Shown one piece after another: positions 1 through 12,104 of a DNA stretch of 64,000 bases; the stretch's first letter is position 1; every line of letters begins with the position of its first letter. Below the pieces are notes generated by a model. That model saw nothing but the letters and a program-made list of their open reading frames with translations, had not been told where the DNA came from and ran no database searches. The translations under genes were made by a program, and so were the position numbers. The stretch lies in the NCBI RefSeq assembly GCF_042453785.1, contig NC_091675.1, positions 33,646,501 through 33,710,500 of the forward strand. Direction: 5' to 3'. This DNA comes from Malus domestica (taxonomy: Eukaryota > Streptophyta > Magnoliopsida > Rosales > Rosaceae).

Positions 1-480
1 CAGTGAAAATGATTTTAGTCTGGTTGAGCATTGAGAAGGTGAGGGAATCAAGGTTCTTGTAAGAAATCTGCAGCAAACTATTCTGCAATGCGTATATGGC
101 GGCAGGGAGCCCCGAGGCGGTCAACGCACCAACCAAAGTCCACTCTCTGTACACCTTCTTCAAGCTACCGTCTCTGGCCATGAAAATTAGGGCACAGATA
201 ACCTTGGCTATCTCGCACGTCAGAACCGACGACGTTACGATCACTTCCCTACTGCGAGAAGAAATTGCAGACGAAACGTACAAGTTTCAGAGAATCAATG
301 GATGATTTGGGGTGAAAATGTTAGGGATCGAGGAAGGGGGTGGGAGTACCTGGTGAAGCGTTTCGAGATGAGGGGCTGAACTCCGTATTGGAGTGTGAGT
401 AGGAGGGAAAAGAGCCAGACCCTTGAGTTCATTTGCTCAGAGTTCGGCGGCGCCGGAGTTTTTTTCTTGGCGGCCGCCAT
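1..480 (-). CDS. ROCK1: Nucleotide-sugar transporter (ROCK1-like), copy A, exons 1 and part of 2
   Basis: This is the 5' end of a minus-strand gene whose remaining exons lie left of the window. Exon 1 (350-480) starts at the ATG complement and encodes an Ala/Lys/Pro-rich head followed by SRVWLFSLLLTLQYGVQPLI, a first membrane segment. The donor reads CCAG|GTACTC. Exon 2 begins at 251 after CGCAG and runs off the window at base 1; it contains REVIVTSSVLTCEIAKV, typical of endomembrane nucleotide-sugar transporters. From memory the best family match is the Arabidopsis UDP-GlcNAc/UDP-GalNAc transporter ROCK1 (ER); the exact substrate is inferred. The visible exons match copy B and show no lesion. 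Unlike copy B, this copy may be complete. Confidence 0.75.
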
Positions 481-683
481 TTTTGGCGGCGACCTTGAGA
501 GAGAGACCGTTGGAGATTATTCCTGTAATTTGCTTGACGTTATTTTTTTCCGTATATTTCTGTTCAGAATCGTCCTTTGCTTCTACTTTGGAAAGACTCG
601 GGGGCTGGGGCGGTCCCGACTTATAGTAAAATGGCGTCGTTTGGATACAGGGTTTTTTTTTATCTTTTTTTTTTTTTTTTTTG

Positions 684-828
684 AGTAGATTAATATTTTT
701 ACACTAAACGAAACGGGAGTTCAGAAAAGTCACACAATGGTTAGTTTAATTTGCTATCGAATTCGTCATCTACGAGATTCGAATATAAAATCTTTCACTT
801 CCAAGTGAATACCGTAATACTGAGTGGC
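684..828 (-). repeat. SINE-like repeat, minus orientation, copy A
   Basis: Read on the minus strand it has the order seen in the plus-strand repeats at 1264 and 2027: a segment around cttggaagtgaaag, then ttcgaatctcg, then attcgata-caaatta, then a segment ending gtgtaaaaat. The ttcgaatc core resembles a pol III box B, suggesting a tRNA-derived SINE. It is more diverged than the other two. Confidence 0.55.
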
Positions 829-880
829 TATAGAATTCTATCTCGCTTAACATTTTTACAAGGATACTAACCATTAGGGA

Positions 881-1230
881 ACGGTGACTAAAAATAAGTA
901 TTTTTTAAGGAAAAAAAAATCAAGCCAAGTGGTCCTTTACTACAGTAATGAAAAGGTGTTGAGCTTTTATATGACGACGTGAGTTCAAAATCCGCTAGTG
1001 GCTCATCTAACATCTAATATAACAAAATCTATTATTTGACAGAAAAAAAAAATTAACGGTGACTAAAAATAAGTATTTTTTAAGGAAAAAAAAAATCAAG
1101 CCAAGTGGTCCTTTACTACAGTAATGAAAAGGTGTTGAGCTTTTATGTGACGGCGTGGGTTCAAAATCCGCTAGTGGCTCATCTAACATCTAATATAACA
1201 AAATCTATTATTTGACAGAAAAAAAAAATT
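881..1230. repeat. 175-bp tandem duplication, copy A
   Basis: Two near-identical units follow each other (881-1055 and 1056-1230). Each starts acggtgactaaaaataagta and ends with an A-run after attatttgacag. They differ by a few bases, for example atgacgacgtgag against gtgacggcgtggg. Copy B has the same pair, so the tandem repeat is older than the segmental duplication. Confidence 0.85.
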
Positions 1231-1263
1231 ATGGATATAATAAAGAGGTAAAAAGTTTTTATA

Positions 1264-1412
1264 TACTACAGTCTTGTGATATTCATCTTCAATTGGAAGT
1301 AAGAGGTCCTAAATTTGAATCTCGTGAATGACAAATTCGATACCAAATTAGGCTGCACATTGTATGACTTAGCCGAACTCCCCCTCCTTATTGTAAAAAT
1401 ATCGTTGTACTA
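1264..1412 (+). repeat. SINE-like repeat, copy A (first plus-strand unit)
   Basis: About 149 bp with the layout gtgatattcatcttcaattg, then an aagtaagaggtcc segment, tttgaatctcgtgaatgac, ttcgataccaaattaggctg, actccccctcc, and a tail gtaaaaatatcgttgtact before an A-run. It is clearly homologous to 2027-2177 and to 61733-61890. A box-B-like (t)tcgaatctc and an A-rich end suggest a SINE. Confidence 0.65.
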
Positions 1413-2026
1413 AAAAAAAAAACAATCTGATTCAAGAGTATTTGGTAAACAACTTTTATATAATCAATATCATTCCTACTCTGATTCTAGACAGTATAGT
1501 AAACAACTTCCATAAGAATTCGATTTTGATTTCTGCTCGATCTAATTTATCCTCAATTCAATTCCTCTCAATAGGAATATGAATTAGTAAATGTGTCATT
1601 AATTCATCTCAAACCCAAATATTGATCATAGTCATAACCCTAAACAATGTTTATAACCCTTCTTTGGCTAACAAACATTTCTTTGTGAACAGAAATATCA
1701 CTAAATCGTAGCCCTAAGTGACACATATGCATTTTAATATTAGTTTTTAGTCTTTAAGCTAGGTGAAACAATATATAGAGTGTCAATATTACAAGTTTAC
1801 AATTGTGTTGCTATTACAAAGGATATTTTACAATAATTTATACTAAGGGAAGAGAGTTGACAAAGAATGGCCTAACCATCAAAACACTAAACCACATTGT
1901 TCTTAAATTTGTTCCAATATTTTATAGGAGGACCAAGTTTGTAACCACGTGAACAGAAAAAAGATTCATGTACACCAAACCAAAATTCTAGAATCTATGA
2001 GTTAAAACCAGTCACAAAGCCACTCA

Positions 2027-2177
2027 GTACTATGGTTTGGTGGTATTTCTCTTCGCTTAGAAGTGAGGGATCTTATGTTCGAATCTCGTGGATCACAAAT
2101 TCGATACCAAATTAGGGTGCCCATTATATGACTTAGCCGAACTCCCCCTCTCTCTAGTATAAAAATTTCGATGTACT
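2027..2177 (+). repeat. SINE-like repeat, copy A (second plus-strand unit)
   Basis: This has the same architecture as the repeat at 1264: ggtggtatttctcttcgctt, agaagtgagggatc, gttcgaatctcgtggatcac, ttcgataccaaattagggtg, actccccctctc, and a tail ending cgatgtactc plus A-rich bases. It has a better box B (gttcgaatctc) than the unit at 1264. Confidence 0.65.
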
Positions 2178-3710
2178 CAAAAAAATAAAAAAGACAATCT
2201 CAAAAGTGAGACTCTATGAGGTGGCAGGGAGCCCATGTAGAGTTTCACTTTCAGAAAATCTCCATAGCATCTCTTGTTAGAGGAATGTGAAATTGGTACC
2301 AGGTGGAATAACCTGCAATTTAAAATCTATATACGTGTTTGTCTGACTAGTCAGCAACACTTATCGACTAAGATCAAATATGTTAGTTTACTCACAGCGG
2401 AAGCAGTCAATTCAAGGCTCAGTTTACTGAAGTGTTCCTAGTTAACTAAGATCCAGTTCAATGTACATTTTAACTCTGACAATCTTAGTTGCATGGACTT
2501 ATTTGTTTGCCAATAATGATAAACATATATCACAAGCAAAGCGTAAGACAAGTAAACTTGAAAAGCAATATATTGCACGTGATGTTTTTGGCGAAAGCAG
2601 TCATTCAGACCGTTATTGTCACTGTACTCTCTCTCTCTCTAGCATTGCGTTGTTGGTATTAGTATTTCGTTGCATTACGTTGAGCTTATTGGTGATTGAT
2701 GGGGAGTTTTCGATTGAATGAAGATTAGTTTGTAAACTTTTTATTGGGCAAAAGTTGAAATTTTTAATTTGGTTCGTTGGAGTGAAACTAGAAGCTGGAA
2801 TTTTTATTGTTGGGTTATCACATATCGATTGGAAGTTATTGAAACGTAACTCATTAAATGCATACCCGTAGACGTCTCACATACTATGAAAGAATGTATT
2901 ATTTTAGAAACACCATAGGACTTGAAAGGTGGTGAACTATGCATGAGCAGGGTGGAGCCAGAGGAAACTTTGGTGGAGGCCCTGTAGGGATACTGACGTC
3001 CAAATCATTTGTCTGGAGAATTTTTCCTTTTCCTACAAATTCTCATTCTATTCCATGGCCAAAGATAAAGTTAGTAGGATTGTCATCAGTTGCACAAAAG
3101 TGTTCCCTACTTTTCTCTTCCCACACCCCCTTTCATGATACTCCTGGTAATTTGTGTAGTGAAATAAAGGATTGCATGTTCTCGTCACAACCCTGTAATT
3201 TTGAACTTCGATTGATCTTGAATTGGCTGCAACCATATCCAGTTCAGATTTTTTGTAGTTTTTTATGTTGGATTATTTTGTTTTCCTCTTTTTTACCTTT
3301 TATCCAACTACATTGATTTAAACTTCTGCTTGATTGTTGGAGCTGTGTGTTTAGGTCAATGGTGAGATATATAACCATAAGCAATTGAGAGAAAATCTGA
3401 AGTCGCATCAGTTCCGAACTGGCAGTGACTGTGAAGTGATTGCACATCTTGTAAGTAAATGAGCATTGCTTTGAGATCTGGTAATCTGTGATTAAATTAC
3501 TTTCTTTAAATTGGAATAACAAAAATGGTTCTCTCTTGCATTAATTTATGTAAATTATTTTCGTATTTTATCATGAATGTTTATCTTTGGCAGTATGAAG
3601 AACATGGAGAGGAGTTTGTAGACATGTTGGACGGCATGTTTTCCTTTGTCCTCCTTGACACAAGAGACCAAAGTTTTATCGCAGCTCGAGATGCAATTGG
3701 TATCACCCCC

Positions 3711-3711
3711 A
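3711..3711 (+). other. Shared frameshift in exon 4 (copy A)
   Basis: One extra A lies between the codons for Pro and Leu in ...GITP-LYMGWGLDG. Removing it restores the family reading frame to the donor at 3736. With it the frame reaches a TGA at 3732-3734. Copy B has the same extra base at 22304. Confidence 0.88.
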
Positions 3712-4666
3712 CTTTATATGGGCTGGGGTCTTGATGGTATGTACCGTGTCATTTACTTAAAAGAAAAGAAGAAACTATTTTGTTCTAGACCCTTCTAACC
3801 AAAACAAGAAAATATATATTATTTGCTAGACTGCTGCTTTATTTTATTATTTTACTGTTAAGAGGTATTTGTAATCACCGTCCAGATTTGAGCCTTATTT
3901 ATACACATATAACCTACAATCGTTATCATTTTTAAGCTTTGATTATCTCTCAGACACACTCACATTTAACGAGTTCATATTTATTTGCAGGATCAATTTG
4001 GTTTGCTTCAGAAATGAAAGCTTTAAGTGATGATTGCGAAAGATTCATATCTTTTCCTCCTGGGCATATTTACTCTAGCAAGCAAGGTCTGTATATGTTG
4101 AGCTCTTATTAGTAGCAATGACTTGTGTTGGTGAATCATAGGAGATCTGCGCATACAACCCTCTTATAATGTCCTCGTCCTATTTAAGAAAAAAGTAGAA
4201 GAAATAATCCTATTATACTTAAGGATGCAAAGACATTTTGCACATACTTGGAGGGGTTGGACATGTTTTTTTATCTTATTACCTTAAAAAGTTAAGAACT
4301 TGTGAACTGAGTGTTGTCTTTTTAGATTCGTAGAACATGCATGTAAATTGTTGACCAAAACAAAATATGCATGTAAAATTCTCAAGTTGTGTGCCTTTTA
4401 GATTTTGCATGCACTATATTATTTATTTATCCACTATGTGTTTGCAGGAGAACTTAGAAGGTGGTACAATCCACCCTGGTTTCTGGAACAGACACCATCG
4501 GCTTTTGAGAAGGTATGCAATGAACTACTTTACATTGTGTTTTCTTTATTATAATTGATGAGTTAGTGGCAATATTTGCAAAGAATCAAACTCCATTTTT
4601 GCATTTTTTTTTTGTTTTTGCTTTTGTTTTTGTTTTTGTTTTGAGAATTATGTTACTTGGACAAAT

Positions 4667-5461
4667 TGTTGGATTTAAGTCAACAATCTGTGATAATTTA
4701 TATATGCTAATAAATAATAAATGCAATAGAAACTAACAGAATATAAACTAGAATATGAATTATAAAACAGACAACTTGAAGATCGAGGCTTGCGTACCGC
4801 AATGTCCTTGAAACAGAAATTTCGTCCCTACTCTGTGCTTGTAGTTCTACGGACGTCTGTTCCACCAGGATTCAACGATCTAAGTCAGAAATTCCAGCAC
4901 CGGAAAATAGACTTCTGGCGAATATTAATGTGGTTCTCTCAGTAAGGATGTTTAAGATTGCAGGAGGAGATTTATGATTTTTCTATATTGTAAATGCCAT
5001 GCAGATGGATGTATATATAATGTGATTGTACCTGTTCGCAACAGGTATAAGGAAGGGATGCAACTGTTGGGAGACATCTGCTGAAATGGGTGTTTTTGTT
5101 TCTGCGTTTTCACACTTCAGACTTCATCTGAAAAGATGAGTCTGTTGGAAAAAATAAATAATTAATTAATTTAAATTCGAAATTAAAAATAATTAATTAA
5201 TTCCGAAAATAATTAATTAATTTAATTATTAGAGCCCCAAGGCCCAAGGCCCATCTTTTGACAATTAAATATATATTAATTATATATTAATTACCAAATA
5301 ATTAATACACCCCAAAGCCCAACCCCAAGGGTGAGCCCAATTTTAGTCTCCAGGCCTATTACTCCAATTACTTTCTTTAAAGGACAAAGCCTTATAAAGT
5401 GATAAACTCTTTTGGGAATGGCCAATGTGGGACAAGGAAATTTCTACTCAAACTTCCAACA
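4667..5461 (-). repeat. 3' LTR of the copia element, copy A
   Basis: 795 bp from TGTTGGATTT to ACTTCCAACA. The internal side continues ataccccacattt, giving a purine-rich tract (GTGGGGTAT on the minus strand) directly before the LTR, a plausible polypurine tract. The part 4775-5461 aligns with the 5' LTR; 4667-4774 has no counterpart there. Confidence 0.9.
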
Positions 5462-6076
5462 ATACCCCACATTTGAGTTGAAATTTCATTCAAACTCCAA
5501 CAATGACCCCACATTTGAATGCAAATGTAAATGCAAATGTGTGACTAGGCTGCCTAAAACTGAGAGAGAATAGTCATAATATGCATCGGGTGAAGTGTCT
5601 TTTGGACTTGAACTTACCCTAGTGAAAACATATCGGGTTTACTTGGTGATGCAGTGGATGTGGAAGATCTTGAACTGTTCACCGCAGTAATAAACCAAGA
5701 CAATATGCTACACACATATCATGGCTGCCACACGTCAATTCATACGGTTGTGTTCATTTTGGCCCTGAACAGAGCCCGGATTTCGTAGGAGCTTTAGAGA
5801 ATTTAGCCATGTCAATTCTCATAAATGTGGCCTCATTTACTCCTATATAGGTGACATTAATTAAGAATAATCTGCCATATTCCTCTTGATAACAAGATAT
5901 TAATGTCATTAAATGTATAAAACATAACCCCTCAAACGTCAACAGACAACACACATTTTATCATAAGAATGGGTAAGTTGTGTGTTCAACTTTTGAATCA
6001 AACTCAATCAGTTTGCCTATTGAACCTAGACCATGGGATCTCCAATCAGCTAGGTTAGGTTTCCGCCCAGTTCGAT

Positions 6077-9000
6077 TCATTGAATTGGCTTAAGACCCAT
6101 TCCCCTCGATGTAAATAATATTTGCTCTCTTGGTAGGCCTTTTGTCAAAGGATCAGCTATATTTTCCTTTGACTTCACATAATCAATGGATATTATTCCA
6201 TTGGAGAGCATCTTCTTAAGAGTATTGTGTCGACGTCTGATGTGACGTGACTTCCCATTGTATACATGACTTTTGGCCCTTGATTGGGCGGCCATACTAT
6301 CACAATGTATACATATAGCCGTTACCGGCTTTGGCCACATTGGAATATCCTCCAGAAAATGTTTGAGCCACTCGGTTTCTTCGCCAGCCAAGTCTAAAGC
6401 TATAAACTCGGACTCCATGGTGGACCGAGCTATACATTTCTGTTTAGAGGATTTCCAAGATATTGCTGCACCTCCCAAGGTAAAAACATATCCACTTGTC
6501 GACTTGGATTCTGTAGTGTCAGAAATCCAATTGGCATCACTGAAGCCTTCTACAACAGGTGGATATTTTGTGTAGTGTAATCCGTAGTCAAGTGTATTTT
6601 TCAAATACCTTAACACTCTTACTAAAGCATCCCAATGCTCTTGTGCCGGATTACTTGTATATCTACTAAGCCTACTTACTGCACAAGCTAAGTCGGGCCT
6701 AGTTGAATTCATCAAGTACATTAGACTTCCAATTACTTGAGAATATTCAAGTTGAGATTTGGCATCGCCTTTATTTTTCTCCAACTTGCATCCAGCATCA
6801 AAAGGAGTCGCAGCAGGTTTGCAGTCAAATTGACCAAACCTTCGTAATATTTTTTCTGCATAATGGGATTGTGTAAGGACATATCCTTCACTATTTCTCT
6901 TAATTTGAATTCCTAAAATGACATCGGCTTGACCTAAGTCTTTCATGTCAAAACTTGAATTCAACATTTTCTTTGTTTTGTTTATTACATCTTTATTGCT
7001 TCCCATTATGAGCATATCATCCACATACAAGCAGACAATAACACAAGTTTTATCATTACCCTTAATGTAGACACATTTATCAGATTCATTTATTTTGAAC
7101 CCATGTGTCAACAAAGTATGATCAAACTTCTCGTGCCATTGTTTTGGTGCTTGTTTAAGTCCATATAATGACTTAACTAATTTGCACACTTTGCTTTCTT
7201 GTCCTTTAAGCACAAACCCTTCAGGTTGTTCCATGTATATTTCTTCATCTAGTTCTCCATTTAAAAATGCTGTTTTTACATCTATTTGATGGATATCAAA
7301 GTTGTATACAGCCGCAATCGCTATTAACGTCCTAATTGACGTTATGCGAGAAACTGGAGAATAGGTGTCGAAATAATCCAACCCTTTTTTTTGGCGATAA
7401 CCTTTGGCTACTAAACGTGCCTTGAACTTGTCAATGGTTCCATCCGCCTTGAGTTTCTTCTTGAAAATCCATTTATGACCAATTGGTTTACTACCGGGAG
7501 GTAAATCAACCAATTCCCATGTGTTATTTTCCATAATGGATTCCATTTCACTTTTAATTGCTTCCTTCCATAAAGGAGCCTCAGAAGAAGACATTGCTTC
7601 TTTAAAAGTTCTAGGTTCATTCTCGGACAAGAAAGAAATGAAATCTGGTCCAAAGTTTTTAGAAACTTTGATTCTTTTTCCTCTTCTTGGTTCCACATCA
7701 TTTCCTTGGACACCAGAAGAAGATGCTTCATCATGACTATGATCATGAACTCTCTTTGTATTAGAACCAGATTCCTTTTCTTTGTAAGGGAATATATCCT
7801 CAAAGAATTCTGCATCCGCTGATTCTAATATAGTGTTAACATGTATGTCAGAAATCGAAGATTTCACAACAAGGAACCTATAAGCAGCACTATTATTTGC
7901 ATATCCAATGAATACGCAATCAATAGTTTTAGGTCCTAGTTTCGTTCTTTTTGGTAACGGAACTTGCACCTTTGCTAAGCAACCCCACACTTTGAGGGTT
8001 TTATAAGTGGGTTTATGTCCTTTCCATATCTCATAAGGTGACTCGTTAATCTTTTTTAGAGGAACCTTATTCAATATGGTATTTGCAGTAAGTAAAGCTT
8101 CACCCCACAAACTGTGTGGAAGCCCAGAACTATTTAACATGGAATTAATCATATCTTTGAATGTTCTATTTTTTCTTTCGGCAACACCATTTTGTTGTGG
8201 TGTGTATGGAGCCGTTGTTTGATGTATAATTCCATGTTGTGCACAAAAATCTGAGAAGGCAGTAGACTCATACGCTCCTCCTCTATCAAATCTAAGTGCT
8301 TTGATTTTTCTCTCAAGTTGATTTTCAACTTCGGCTTTATATGTCTTAAACATATTCAAAGCTTCGTCCTTGCTATGAATCAAATAAACATAGCAATACT
8401 TACTGCAATCATCAATAAAAGTGACATAATAATTCTTTCCTCCACGAGTTGGTGTGGATTTAAAGTCACAAAGATCACTATGAATTAATCCAAGTAATTC
8501 ATTTGATCTTTCCAGAATTGACTTTGTCGTTTGCTTAGCAAATTTCGATTCTGTACATGTTTCACACTTATGATTAAAATCAATTTCGAATTTAGGTAAT
8601 AAGTCTAATTTAACCATTCTATGCATGGAACGAAAATTAACATGTCCTAATCTAGCATGCCAAATATTAGAAGACTCAACAATATAAGTAGAAGCATTTA
8701 TTTTATTAGCATCATCAATGGCAATTACATTGAGTTTCACAAGGCCATCAGCCACATAACCCTTTCCAACAAACATCCCACCCTTGGTAAGTACACATTT
8801 GTTGGATTCCATTACAAGTTTAAAGCCCTTAGCAATTAGAATTGGTCCAGAAACCAAGTTCCTCCTCATTTCAGGAACATGCAGCACATTCAGCAAGGTC
8901 AAACTTTTCCCAGATATGAATTTGAGTACCACCTTGCCATATCCCTCCACAATAGATGTGGCAGAATTGCCCATATACAACTTTTCTCCAAGGGCAGCAG

Positions 9001-9919
9001 GGTGATATTCTGTGAACAGATTTCTGTCAGCGCAGATGTGCTTTGTAGCACCAGTATCCATCAACCATTCACTCACATTTGAGACCATGTTAACCTCGGA
9101 CACAACAGCAGCCAATTCTTCATCGGTGGTTGCCATGTTAGCATGGTTGTTGTTGTTTCCGTGGCCATGATTTCCATCCTTGCGATGATAACAATCTTGT
9201 GCCTTGTGACCAGATTTGCCACACACATAGCAGGCGCCCTTAATCTTTTTCAGATTCTTGCCTTTAGGAGCAAGGGCAGATTGCACAAACTGCTTGGTTT
9301 TTGGAGCAGGAGCCTTATTCTTTTTCGGCTTAGCCTTGGAGTTTCCTCCCTCAACATAATTCGCATTGGCTTCAATGGCTGCAAACCCTCCAGAACGGTC
9401 TGCCTTTCTGTGGTCTTCTTCCACACGTAGCCTCAGAATCAAATCCTCCATATTCATCTCACGACGCTTGTGCTTGAGATAAATTTTGAAGTCATTCCAG
9501 GAAGTTGGCAATTTCTCGATTATCGCCCCAACTTGGAAGTGCTCATTGATCTCGCATCCCTCAGAATGCAGTTCATAGATCAACTTCTGGATTTCTTCGA
9601 CCTGAGATACAACAGATTTTGAATCCACCATTGTATATTTGAGAAACTTACCGATAACAAATTTCTTTGAACCGGCATCATCAATCTTATACTTTTTCTC
9701 CAGGGATTCCCACAACTCCTTCGCTGTCTTGCACAGAGAATAAATGTCGTAGAGATTGTCATCCAAACTATTCAGAATATAGTTTCTGCAACAAAACTCG
9801 GAATGATTCCAAGCTGCAATTGCCATGACAGTCTCTCTCGTCATTGGATTCTCATTAGACTTCGGAGCTTCTTCTTTAACAACATGAGCGAGATTCATTG
9901 TTGTTAGGAAGAACAACAT
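6077..9919 (-). CDS. Copia Gag-Pol polyprotein, copy A (open frame)
   Basis: The 1280-residue open frame has domains in copia order. A Gag (UBN2-like) region is followed by a CCHC knuckle at about 230-243 ([14 protein letters not shown]), the protease motif DTG at about 288-290, an integrase HHCC at about 421-455, and the integrase D,D(35)E at about 482, 545 and 581. Then come RT with YVDD at about 965-968 and RNase H ending in [13 protein letters not shown]. The annotated Met is not the natural start: the frame stays open upstream through FKRWQQK into LTR sequence, because the true gag start is deleted. Copy A carries substitutions relative to copy B such as RQKKG for RQKEG. The open frame suggests recent activity, but the missing primer-binding site makes this copy defective in cis. 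Confidence 0.93.
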   Translation of the reverse strand: MLFFLTTMNLAHVVKEEAPKSNENPMTRETVMAIAAWNHSEFCCRNYILNSLDDNLYDIYSLCKTAKELWESLEKKYKIDDAGSKKFVIGKFLKYTMVDSKSVVSQVEEIQKLIYELHSEGCEINEHFQVGAIIEKLPTSWNDFKIYLKHKRREMNMEDLILRLRVEEDHRKADRSGGFAAIEANANYVEGGNSKAKPKKNKAPAPKTKQFVQSALAPKGKNLKKIKGACYVCGKSGHKAQDCYHRKDGNHGHGNNNNHANMATTDEELAAVVSEVNMVSNVSEWLMDTGATKHICADRNLFTEYHPAALGEKLYMGNSATSIVEGYGKVVLKFISGKSLTLLNVLHVPEMRRNLVSGPILIAKGFKLVMESNKCVLTKGGMFVGKGYVADGLVKLNVIAIDDANKINASTYIVESSNIWHARLGHVNFRSMHRMVKLDLLPKFEIDFNHKCETCTESKFAKQTTKSILERSNELLGLIHSDLCDFKSTPTRGGKNYYVTFIDDCSKYCYVYLIHSKDEALNMFKTYKAEVENQLERKIKALRFDRGGAYESTAFSDFCAQHGIIHQTTAPYTPQQNGVAERKNRTFKDMINSMLNSSGLPHSLWGEALLTANTILNKVPLKKINESPYEIWKGHKPTYKTLKVWGCLAKVQVPLPKRTKLGPKTIDCVFIGYANNSAAYRFLVVKSSISDIHVNTILESADAEFFEDIFPYKEKESGSNTKRVHDHSHDEASSSGVQGNDVEPRRGKRIKVSKNFGPDFISFLSENEPRTFKEAMSSSEAPLWKEAIKSEMESIMENNTWELVDLPPGSKPIGHKWIFKKKLKADGTIDKFKARLVAKGYRQKKGLDYFDTYSPVSRITSIRTLIAIAAVYNFDIHQIDVKTAFLNGELDEEIYMEQPEGFVLKGQESKVCKLVKSLYGLKQAPKQWHEKFDHTLLTHGFKINESDKCVYIKGNDKTCVIVCLYVDDMLIMGSNKDVINKTKKMLNSSFDMKDLGQADVILGIQIKRNSEGYVLTQSHYAEKILRRFGQFDCKPAATPFDAGCKLEKNKGDAKSQLEYSQVIGSLMYLMNSTRPDLACAVSRLSRYTSNPAQEHWDALVRVLRYLKNTLDYGLHYTKYPPVVEGFSDANWISDTTESKSTSGYVFTLGGAAISWKSSKQKCIARSTMESEFIALDLAGEETEWLKHFLEDIPMWPKPVTAICIHCDSMAAQSRAKSHVYNGKSRHIRRRHNTLKKMLSNGIISIDYVKSKENIADPLTKGLPREQILFTSRGMGLKPIQ

Positions 9920-9934
9920 CTTCTGTTGCCATCT

Positions 9935-10641
9935 CTTGAAGATCGAGGCTTGCGTACCGCAATGTCCTTGAAACAGAAATTTCGTCCCTACTATGTGCTT
10001 GTAGTTCTACGGACGTCTGTTCCATCATGATTCAACGATCTAAGTCAGAAATTCCAGCATCGGAAAATAGACTTCTGGCGAATATTAATGTGGTTCTCTC
10101 AGTAAGGATGTTTAAGATTGCAGGAGGAGATTTATGATTTTTCTATATTGTAAATGCCATGCAGATGGATGTATATATAATGTGATTGTACCTGTTCGCA
10201 ACAGGTATAAGGAAGGGATGCAACTGTTGGGAGACATCTGCTGAAATGGGTGTTTTTGTTTCTGCGTTTTCACACTTCAGACTTCATCTGAAAAGATGAG
10301 TCTGTTGGAAAAAATAAATAATTAATTAATTTAAATTCGAAATTAAAAATAATTAATTAATTCCGAAAATAATTAATTAATTTAATTATTAGAGCCCCAA
10401 GGCCCAAGCCCATCTTTTGACAATTAAATATATATTAATTATATATTAATTATAATTAATTATATATTAATTACCAAATAATTAATACACCTCAAAGCCC
10501 AACCCCAAGGGTGAGCCCAATTTTAGTCTCCAGGCCTATTACTCCAATTACTTTCTTTAAAGGACAAAGCCTTATAAAGTGATAAACTCTTTTGGGAATG
10601 GCCAATGTGGGACAAGGAAATTTCTACTCAAACTTCCAACA
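9935..10641 (-). repeat. 5' LTR of the copia element, truncated at its gag-side end, copy A
   Basis: 707 bp aligning with 4775-5461 of the 3' LTR. It joins gag-coding DNA directly at the shared string cttgaag (9935), read on the other strand as CTTCAAG, inside the FKRW codons. The last 108 bp of the LTR, the primer-binding site, the leader and the first gag codons are absent. Because reverse transcription rebuilds both LTRs from one template, the asymmetry implies deletion after insertion. Confidence 0.88.
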
Positions 10642-10852
10642 CAAATAACCTACCATATAAGTTATTCCTTTTATCTACCCATAACCTTGTCCATGCATTT
10701 GGTTATGCTAATGTTGGGTGGGTTGAGATGAATTGGAAAAAAAAAAAAATAGAGTATCATATTTGTGCTATGTATTCCCTTCTCCCTAGTGGAGCCTCAT
10801 GTCAAGGCTAGGAATGGTTTCCGAATATATGGTTTGTTCAAATGAATTTAAA

Positions 10853-11082
10853 GGCTTGTTTGGATGTACTTTTAAAATGAAATCGCTTTTAGAGAAAATG
10901 TTTTTGGGTTTCAAAAGCTCTTGAAGTGCTTTCTACAAGAAGCACCAGTTATGTGCTTATCCTAGGAAGCACTTTAAGTGTTTTTTCTAGGATTTACTAG
11001 CATTTTTACTAAAGATTGTTTCCAAAAATATTTTTCACCAAAAGCGCTTTCTGTCATTTTAAAAGCACATCCAAACGAGCTC
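10853..11082. mobile_element. MITE (hAT-like ends), copy A
   Basis: A 230-bp element with inverted ends: the left end ggcttgtttggatgtacttt mirrors the right end aaagcacatccaaacgagct. The arms extend inward as ttttaaaatga and tcattttaaaa. No coding content. I cannot fix the target-site duplication with certainty. The same MITE is in copy B at 29446-29675. Confidence 0.75.
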
Positions 11083-11916
11083 TAAATCTATTTAAAACCA
11101 GTTAGTAGGTCAAATTGACTTCTGCATCTCACTCTTATACCACGTTTAGTGTACAATTTCTAATTTTATCTTGGTACTGAAATCTTGTAGGCTGTGGTTA
11201 AGAGACTTATGACAGATGTACCATTCGGTGTTCTTTTGTCTGGAGGACTGGACTCATCACTTGTTGCTGCTGTGGCTAGTCGCTATTTGGCTGATTCAGA
11301 AGCTGCATGTCAGTGGGAATCACAGTTGCACACGTTTTGCATTGGCCTGGAGGTAATCATTTTAGATAGCCAAAATTGGTGCTAACTTAGTGTAGTGCTA
11401 TCTTGTTTAGATAGCCAAATGTGATGCTCTCTCCAGGTCCCTAACCCTTCCCCTTTTTTTCCAGTTCTCTTGACAGTGCAGCCTGGTCAATTCAAGTACC
11501 ACATTTGTTCACTTTGTGTACAAAAGACATTCATTTAGATATAATGTTATAACTTCACACTGCCAATCTGTTTATTATCCTTTCAAAAACTTATAAAGAA
11601 CCTGATTTCCAGTATGAAATAAGTATGCATTACACTTTGTAGTAAAATTTTCAGACGAGGGTGGGCTTCATTCATTTCTTATGCCTATTGATGTCAAACT
11701 CTCACTGATAAAAAATTGTCCATTTCTTATGCCTAATGATGTCTCACTGATAAAAAGTTGTACTCCGACACATTTATGTCTATAATGAAGCAATTGAACT
11801 GTTAATACCTTTAAGATATCTACATACTTATATGGTTCATTAAAGTGGCAAGTTCAAAGAAATGAAAGGACCTTGTTGTAGATGTGCAATCGTCATTCCC
11901 ATGTAAATTCTGGCAC

Positions 11917-12104
11917 CTGAGAGATTTAGGTGTATTTTATTGCAATCAATGTTTTATGAGACATTATCTACTGATGGTTTTTCTCTACATTTAAATGCTA
12001 CATTTTCAATCTGAGAGATTTAGGTGTATTTTATTGCAATCAATGTTTTATGAGACATTATCTACTGATGGTTTTTCTCTACATTTAAATGCTACATTTT
12101 CAAT
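11917..12104 (+). repeat. 94-bp tandem duplication in intron 7, copy A only
   Basis: Two identical 94-bp units (11917-12010 and 12011-12104) start ctgagagatttaggtg and end gctacattttcaat, just before the exon 8 acceptor tcttcag. Copy B has one unit (from about 30488). It is either a duplication in copy A after the copies separated or a loss in copy B. Confidence 0.92.

Larger units (their letters stand above)
481..3354. other. Intergenic stretch between transporter and asparagine synthetase pseudogene, copy A
   Basis: I find no supported gene here. The first 200 bases probably hold the transporter promoter and 5' leader, followed by a long T tract (655-682). The rest is AT-rich and contains three SINE-like repeats and a 175-bp tandem duplication, listed separately. 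I looked for the two missing asparagine synthetase exons (an MCGIL-type start and an LKHRGPDWSG-type segment) and did not find them. Confidence 0.6.
4667..10641 (-). mobile_element. Ty1/copia LTR retrotransposon, copy A, in a pseudogene intron
   Basis: The element is flanked by the 5-bp direct repeat CAAAT (4662-4666 and 10642-10646). It starts TGTTGGA and ends TCCAACA. It lies antisense to the host gene between exons 6 and 7. The 3' LTR is 4667-5461 (795 bp) and the shortened 5' LTR is 9935-10641 (707 bp). By eye the shared parts differ at about five substitutions plus AT-repeat indels, so insertion was recent. The polyprotein frame is open (6077-9919), but the 5' LTR end, primer-binding site and gag start are deleted. 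Copy B has the same element with the same ends and TSD, so insertion predates the duplication. Confidence 0.95.

Noticed and set aside
96-305. Open frame on plus opposite transporter exon 2 (and its copy at 18690-18899)
   Set aside because: It is antisense to well-supported exon 2 of the transporter and has no recognisable domain.
395-688. Open frames over the transporter leader and T tract (and at 18989-19282)
   Set aside because: Composition-driven, ending in a long Phe run from the T homopolymer; overlaps exon 1 on the other strand.
2461-3316. Plus-strand open frames at 2461-2721 and 2939-3316 (also 21054 and 21532)
   Set aside because: No family resemblance, no conserved start context, and they do not supply the missing asparagine synthetase exons.
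4667-4774. The 108 bp at the left end as flanking sequence outside the LTR
   Set aside because: The CAAAT target repeat and the TGTTGGA/TCCAACA termini place the element border at 4667, so these bases belong to the LTR and are missing from the other one.
6273-9430. Plus-strand open frames opposite the copia polyprotein
   Set aside because: Shadow frames of the minus-strand Gag-Pol gene.
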